A stretch of 64,000 nucleotides of DNA, from NCBI RefSeq assembly GCF_001305965.1, contig NZ_JXQC01000003.1, forward strand, positions 1,541,633 through 1,605,632, written 5' to 3'. Every line of letters begins with the position of its first letter. Position 1 is the first letter of the stretch. Shown piece after piece: positions 60,072 to 64,000 of the stretch. The position numbers and the translations under genes were made by a program. The notes below the pieces were generated by a model. That model was not told the DNA's origin. It saw only the letters and a list, made by a program, of their open reading frames with translations, and searched no databases. This DNA comes from Erythrobacter sp. SG61-1L. GTDB taxonomy: Bacteria; Pseudomonadota; Alphaproteobacteria; Sphingomonadales; Sphingomonadaceae.

Positions 60072-60521
60072 TCAGGCGACCGTCGCCTTCACGATCTTGC
60101 CCGGGCTTGCCGGCGGCTCGCCCTTGGGCAGCGCGTCGATATGTTCCATGCCGCTGACGACCTGGCCCCAGACGGTGTACTGCTTGTCGAGGAAGCGGGC
60201 ATCGTCGAAGCAGATGAAGAACTGGCTGTTCGCGCTATGCGGATACTGGGTGCGCGCCATGGAGCACACGCCGCGCACATGCGGTTCGTCGTTGAATTCG
60301 GCCTGCAGGTCCGGCTTGTCGGAACCGCCCATGCCGGTGCCCGTCGGGTCGCCGCCCTGAGCCATGAAGCCGGGGATCACGCGGTGGAACACCACGCCGT
60401 CATAGAAGCCTTCCTTGGCCAGTTCGGTAATGCGGGCCACGTGGCCGGGCGCAAGGTCGGGGCGCAGCTTGATCACGACATCGCCGCTCTCGAGCGAGAA
60501 GGTAAGAGTTTCATCGGCCAT
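60072..60521 (-). CDS. Cyclophilin-type peptidyl-prolyl isomerase
   Basis: The 149-residue protein has the cyclophilin core FYDGVVFHRVIPGFMAQGGDPTGTGMGG and SMARTQYPHSANSQFFICFDDARFLDKQYTVWGQVVSGM. No signal peptide, so cytoplasmic (PpiB-like). It catalyses proline isomerisation during folding. Single-gene unit, divergent from mgtE. Confidence 0.95.
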   Translation of the reverse strand: MADETLTFSLESGDVVIKLRPDLAPGHVARITELAKEGFYDGVVFHRVIPGFMAQGGDPTGTGMGGSDKPDLQAEFNDEPHVRGVCSMARTQYPHSANSQFFICFDDARFLDKQYTVWGQVVSGMEHIDALPKGEPPASPGKIVKATVA

Positions 60522-60616
60522 CGGGCTATCTCCTGAAGTTCGGCCGCCGATATAGGCGTTGCAATCAATAAGTCACCCCACCTTGCTTTTGCCTCCCACC
60601 GGAATAGGAGGGACCG

Positions 60617-62050
60617 ATGAGCCCAGAGGAACTCGAAGAACTGGAACGCGCGCCCGCCGCCGATGCCGGAACCGGCGAAGAAAAGCGCGAACAGTTCGAC
60701 AATGAGAACCGCCTGAAGGCCGATTTCGTCCGTGCCGTTTCCGACGCGCTGGAAGAAGGCGACGAGGCTCAGGTCTACGAACTGGTGGAGCCGCTCCACC
60801 CCGCCGACATCGCCGACCTGTTCGAACTGCTCGAACGGCCCGAGCGCGCGAAACTGGCCGCCGCCATCACCGACCTGATGAGCGGCGAGGTGATCGCCGA
60901 ACTCAACGACTATGTGCGCGAAAGCATGGTCGAGGAACTGGCGCCCGGCGCCGTGGCCGAGATCGCCGAGCAGCTGGATACGGACGATGCCGTCCAGCTG
61001 ATCGAGGATCTCGACGAGGAAGATCAGGCCGCTGTTCTGGCGGAAATGGACCCGGAAGACCGCGCCGCAATCGAAAGCGCGCTGTCCTATCCCGAGGAAA
61101 CCGCCGGCCGCCTGATGCAGCGCGAGCTGATCGCGGTGCCCGAACACATGAATGTCGGCGACCTGATCGATTATCTGCGCGAGCGCGACGATCTGACGAC
61201 CGAATTCTGGGAAGTGTTCATCGTCGATCACACCCACAAGCCGGTGGGCACCTGCCAGCTTTCGTGGATTTTGCGCACTCCGCGCCACATCGCCCTGACC
61301 GATGTGATGAAGCGCGACCAGACGCTGATCCCCGTTTCGATGGATCAGGAAGAGGTCGCGCTGCTGTTCCAGAAATACGCGCTGATCTCCGCCGCCGTGG
61401 TGGACGAAAGCGGGCGGCTGGTCGGCCAGCTGACGGTCGACGACATCGTCCACATCATTCAGGAAGAAGCGGGCGAGGACGTGCTACTGCTGTCGGGTGC
61501 CGGCGAAGGCGACATTAACGAGCCGATCCGCGAAGCCTATGCCGCGCGCGTGCGCTGGCTAATCGCCAATCTGCTCACCGCAACGCTCGCCAGCACGATC
61601 ATTGCGACATTCGAAGGCACTATCGAAAAGATGGTGGCCCTCGCCACCCTGATGCCCATCGTTGCCGGGATCGGCGGCAATGCGGGTACTCAGACCCTGG
61701 CCGTGACCGTGCGCGCACTGGCCACCAACCAGCTTACCGCCTCCAATGCCTGGCGCTCGGTGCGGCGCGAGTTGGGCATTGCCCTGCTCAATGGCAGCAC
61801 CGTGGCCGTGGTGATCGGCATAGTGGTGGGGCTGCTGTTCCACAATCCGGCACTAGGCCTGGTGATCGCGGCGGCAATGCTGACCAATATCGTGATCGCG
61901 GGGCTGGCCGGCGTATTCGTGCCGCTCACTCTGGAACGGCTGAAAGTGGACCCCGCCATTTCCAGTTCCATCTTCGTGACCATGACGACCGATTCGATGG
62001 GCTTCCTCGCCTTCCTCGGCCTGGCGACTCTCAGCGGGCTGACCGGCTGA
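60617..62050 (+). CDS. mgtE: Magnesium transporter MgtE
   Basis: The 477-residue protein has an acidic MgtE N-domain (about 20-140), two CBS domains (about 150-275) and five membrane helices with the channel motif MPIVAGIGGNAGTQTLAVTVRAL. It imports Mg2+ and closes when the CBS domains bind Mg2+. TAGGAGGGACCG precedes the ATG. The downstream gene begins one base after its stop. Confidence 0.95.
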   Translation: MSPEELEELERAPAADAGTGEEKREQFDNENRLKADFVRAVSDALEEGDEAQVYELVEPLHPADIADLFELLERPERAKLAAAITDLMSGEVIAELNDYVRESMVEELAPGAVAEIAEQLDTDDAVQLIEDLDEEDQAAVLAEMDPEDRAAIESALSYPEETAGRLMQRELIAVPEHMNVGDLIDYLRERDDLTTEFWEVFIVDHTHKPVGTCQLSWILRTPRHIALTDVMKRDQTLIPVSMDQEEVALLFQKYALISAAVVDESGRLVGQLTVDDIVHIIQEEAGEDVLLLSGAGEGDINEPIREAYAARVRWLIANLLTATLASTIIATFEGTIEKMVALATLMPIVAGIGGNAGTQTLAVTVRALATNQLTASNAWRSVRRELGIALLNGSTVAVVIGIVVGLLFHNPALGLVIAAAMLTNIVIAGLAGVFVPLTLERLKVDPAISSSIFVTMTTDSMGFLAFLGLATLSGLTG

Positions 62051-62051
62051 C

Positions 62052-62450
62052 ATGCCGCTGCACCTCACCAAGATCGCGTTCGGCGCCCAGTCCATGGAGG
62101 ATCTGCGCAGCTGGTTCGACATTGGCGGGCCGGAAATGCGCCTGACCACGCGTTACGTGCCCAAGCGGCTTGCCGAAATGGAAGGCGGATCGCTCTACTG
62201 GATTTACGATCACGCACTTGTTGGCCGTAGCCCGATCCTGCGCTTCGAACAGCGCGAGGATAACGGCCGCTGGTGGATCGTGCTGGAGCGCAAGCTGATC
62301 CCGGTGGAGCCGCGTGCGAAGCGGGCACATCAGGGCTGGCGCTATCTGGATGAAGAGAACGCCCCGCCCGATCTCGGCGAGGGCAGCATGGAAGGCGACG
62401 TTCTGCCCGGCAGGCTGGTGAAAGACCTCGCCAAGCTGGGGCTGGTCTGA
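62052..62450 (+). CDS. DUF1489 family protein
   Basis: The 132-residue soluble protein matches DUF1489: MPLHLTKIAFGAQSMEDLRSW, then TTRYVPKRLAEMEGGSLYWIYDHALVGRSPIL and a GWRYLDEENAPPDL region. The function is not known; it is conserved in alphaproteobacteria. It begins one base after the mgtE stop and is probably co-transcribed. Confidence 0.9.
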   Translation: MPLHLTKIAFGAQSMEDLRSWFDIGGPEMRLTTRYVPKRLAEMEGGSLYWIYDHALVGRSPILRFEQREDNGRWWIVLERKLIPVEPRAKRAHQGWRYLDEENAPPDLGEGSMEGDVLPGRLVKDLAKLGLV

Positions 62451-62455
62451 AACCG

Positions 62456-62791
62456 ATGCTGCGCGCAGCAAACGCTGCCATGGCGGCGCTGCTGGAACTG
62501 GCCGCGCTGGCGGGTTTCTCCATCTTCGGCTGGTCGCTTGCCAGTGCCCTGCCCCTGCAGCTGCTGTCATCCATAGCCTGCGCGGGTGCTATTTCGCTCG
62601 CCTGGAGCCGCTGGGCGGCTCCCAACTCGCCTCACCGGCTGACGGGTGCGGCCCTCACCGCGTTCAGGCTGACCGTCTTTGCGGGCGCTACTGCGGCGAT
62701 AATGGCGTTGGGCCATCCGGTGCTGGCAGCGACATTTGCGGGCTTTGCCCTGACTCACATCGCTCTCGCAGCGGCGATCCGCGCGCTCTGA
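62456..62791 (+). CDS. Small hypothetical membrane protein
   Basis: The 111-residue product has about three hydrophobic helices (AALLELAALAGFSIFGWSLA; LLSSIACAGAISLAW; FAGATAAIMALGHPVLAATF). Codon use is like its neighbours. It follows DUF1489 after five bases. It resembles DUF2568-type YrdB proteins in size and layout, but I cannot confirm the family. Confidence 0.6.
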   Translation: MLRAANAAMAALLELAALAGFSIFGWSLASALPLQLLSSIACAGAISLAWSRWAAPNSPHRLTGAALTAFRLTVFAGATAAIMALGHPVLAATFAGFALTHIALAAAIRAL

Positions 62792-62894
62792 ATTCTCGGA
62801 AAACCCGACTTTACAGCGCCTTCTGGCAGCGCAGAAACGTGCCCGACGCATATTTCATATAAGCTAAACTAACATAAAACTTGCGCACCTCATT

Positions 62895-62921
62895 TTTCAT
62901 GTTATTCAAACTCACATGAAA
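62895..62921. promoter_or_regulatory. Palindromic operator overlapping the TetR start codon
   Basis: TTTCATGT and ACATGAAA are exact inverted repeats around 11 bases; the right arm includes the TetR ATG. This suits autorepression. The same AT-rich leader holds no Shine-Dalgarno, so the message may be leaderless. Confidence 0.55.
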
Positions 62922-63554
62922 GACGAATCGAGCAAGACACGCGGCTATCGACAGTCGGCGCGGGCCAAGGCGGCAGAGGAGACGGGCAACCGTATTCTCG
63001 ACGCCTTCCTCGCCCACCTGCAGGCCCAGTGGTTCGACGAAATCCGGCTGGACGACGTCGCGAAGGAAGCCGGTGTCACGGTGCAGACCGTCATTCGCCG
63101 TTTCGGTGGCAAGGAAGGGCTGCTCAAGGCCACCAGCGACCGGATGCAGGAAGAGATCGTCGGCGATCGCGCCCCGGCTGCGCAGGATGTCGGCCGGGCG
63201 GTCGATACGCTGATCGGGGAATATGAGGCGGTTGGCCCGCTGATGATGCGCTTGCTCTCGCAGGAAGATCGCTATCCGGCGATCCGCATCATGGCGGACC
63301 GAGGACGCGCCACGCACCGCGAATGGGTAGGCGATGTGTTCGCCCGCTGGCTGCCGAAGGTGCCCGCCGAAAAGCGCGAATATGTGCATGACCGGCTGGT
63401 GATCGCGCTCGACCTCTACGTCTGGAAATTGCTGCGTGCCGATATGGGCCGCAGCGTGGAGCAATTGCGCAAGGCGATGCTGGAGATGGCCGCCGACGCG
63501 CTGGACCTGGAACCGGGCGAGCTGGAACGCCCCGCCCTGCTTACGGAGGCCTGA
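62916..63554 (+). CDS. TetR-family transcriptional regulator
   Basis: The 212-residue protein has an HTH RILDAFLAHLQAQWFDEIRLDDVAKEAGVTVQTVIRRFGGKEGLL (about 27-70). The C-terminal domain is a helical ligand pocket. It is followed after one base by a glycosyltransferase gene, so it probably autoregulates that unit. A palindrome overlaps its start. Confidence 0.9.
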   Translation: MKDESSKTRGYRQSARAKAAEETGNRILDAFLAHLQAQWFDEIRLDDVAKEAGVTVQTVIRRFGGKEGLLKATSDRMQEEIVGDRAPAAQDVGRAVDTLIGEYEAVGPLMMRLLSQEDRYPAIRIMADRGRATHREWVGDVFARWLPKVPAEKREYVHDRLVIALDLYVWKLLRADMGRSVEQLRKAMLEMAADALDLEPGELERPALLTEA

Positions 63555-63555
63555 C

Positions 63556-64000
63556 ATGACCTGCGCTACACCTTCTCGCAAATTCCTCATCGCCACCTGG
63601 GAAGGCGGCGGTTCTGTCGGCCCCAAGCTGACCGTGGCGCGCAAGCTGCTGGATGCCGGGCATCAGGTCCGTGTGATGAGCGATGAATGCAATCGGCTGG
63701 AAAGCGAAGCCATCGGCGCGCGCTTCATTCCCTGGACCCGCGCCCCCAGCCGCACCGATCGCAATCGCGAGAGCGACCCGATCCTCGACTGGGCGCAGGC
63801 CAATCCGCTGGAAGGCTTCGCGCAGGCACTGGATGCCGTCTTCACCGGGCGGGCACTGGATTACGCACTCGACCTGATCGAGGAACTGAAGCGCGAACCC
63901 GCGGACCTTGTGATCTCCAGCGAACTTCTGTTCGGCGTCATGGCCGCCTGCGAGACGCTGGATCAGCCGATGGTGCTGATGCCGTGCAATTCGCTGATGT
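63556..64000 (+). CDS. Glycosyltransferase (UGT/MGT-like), truncated by window end
   Basis: The first 148 residues are visible and the frame is open at the edge. It starts KFLIATWEGGGSVGPKLTVARKLLDAGHQVRVMSD, the N-terminal Rossmann domain of GT1 family enzymes (as in macrolide and carotenoid glycosyltransferases). ACGGAGGCCTGAC gives a good ribosome site. The TetR gene just upstream suggests drug- or metabolite-inducible expression. Confidence 0.8.
   Translation, partial: MTCATPSRKFLIATWEGGGSVGPKLTVARKLLDAGHQVRVMSDECNRLESEAIGARFIPWTRAPSRTDRNRESDPILDWAQANPLEGFAQALDAVFTGRALDYALDLIEELKREPADLVISSELLFGVMAACETLDQPMVLMPCNSLM

Overview
The window is a high-GC alphaproteobacterial chromosome segment, most likely from a sphingomonad (Sphingomonadales: Novosphingobium/Sphingobium/Erythrobacter-like). 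Supporting this are the Tad-type pilus pseudopilins, a LigE-like beta-etherase, a class II DAHP synthase, a MucR regulator, a Fur lacking CxxC zinc sites, the phoH-ybeY-corC order, and 'TCATTCCCGCG' palindromic repeats. No rRNA, tRNA, CRISPR array or intact insertion sequence is visible.

Region 1 (1-21.4 kb) is the right part of a P2-like prophage, or possibly a tailocin, because head, lysis and integrase genes are not in the window. Plus-strand late genes run gpJ, gpI, tail fibre, fibre chaperone, second fibre, unknown protein, gpV spike, gpW, sheath FI, tube FII, gpE with a -1 frameshifted gpE', tape measure, gpU, gpD. The J-I-fibre block lies before V-W, unlike P2, and is bracketed by two related hairpins. 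On the minus strand a lysogeny-side gene train follows: S24 CI-like repressor, lipoprotein, then three lower-GC genes encoding a DGQHR/DndB-like protein, an unknown protein and a D12-class adenine methylase. That trio is the best candidate here for an undescribed (defence or DNA-modification) system. Divergent from the repressor, across two matching operators, is a train of small early genes joined by stop/start overlaps: YdaS-like Cro, Ogr/Delta late activator, GapR/DUF2312, small zinc-ribbon and membrane proteins, a winged helix protein, a second DNA methyltransferase and AlpA.

Region 2 (21.5-24.8 kb) carries three overlapping minus-strand Tad pilus genes (two TadE-like, one TadG-like with a vWA domain).

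Region 3 (24.9-38.7 kb) looks like a sulfide/persulfide homeostasis locus in three transcription units. Unit A (minus) has a rhodanese, RND adaptor, RND pump and an ArsR repressor with a SqrR/BigR-like cysteine pair; a LigE-like glutathione transferase follows. Unit B (plus, divergent) has a sulfide:quinone oxidoreductase with all three redox cysteines, a DUF2892 membrane protein and the TolC-type outer-membrane channel. Unit C (minus) has an ETHE1/Blh-like persulfide dioxygenase, TauE/SafE exporter, a tiny HTH protein, cytochrome bd subunits I and II and a DUF2474 micro-subunit. Proposed flow: SQR oxidises sulfide to persulfide, the rhodanese and dioxygenase convert it to sulfite, TauE exports sulfite, and the sulfide-resistant bd oxidase keeps respiration running. 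Palindromes in the B and C promoter regions are candidate ArsR operators.

Region 4 (38.7-64 kb) is mostly core genome: VOC protein, TetR/sulfatase pair, MFS aromatic-acid-type transporter, MASE1-PAS-GGDEF cyclase, class II DAHP synthase, M16 protease, nfuA, nitroreductase, tsaB-rimI, mucR, fur, plsC-like, miaB, SDR, phoH-[GIY-YIG insertion]-ybeY-corC, LysR, cyclophilin, mgtE, DUF1489, a membrane protein, and a TetR plus glycosyltransferase cut by the window end.
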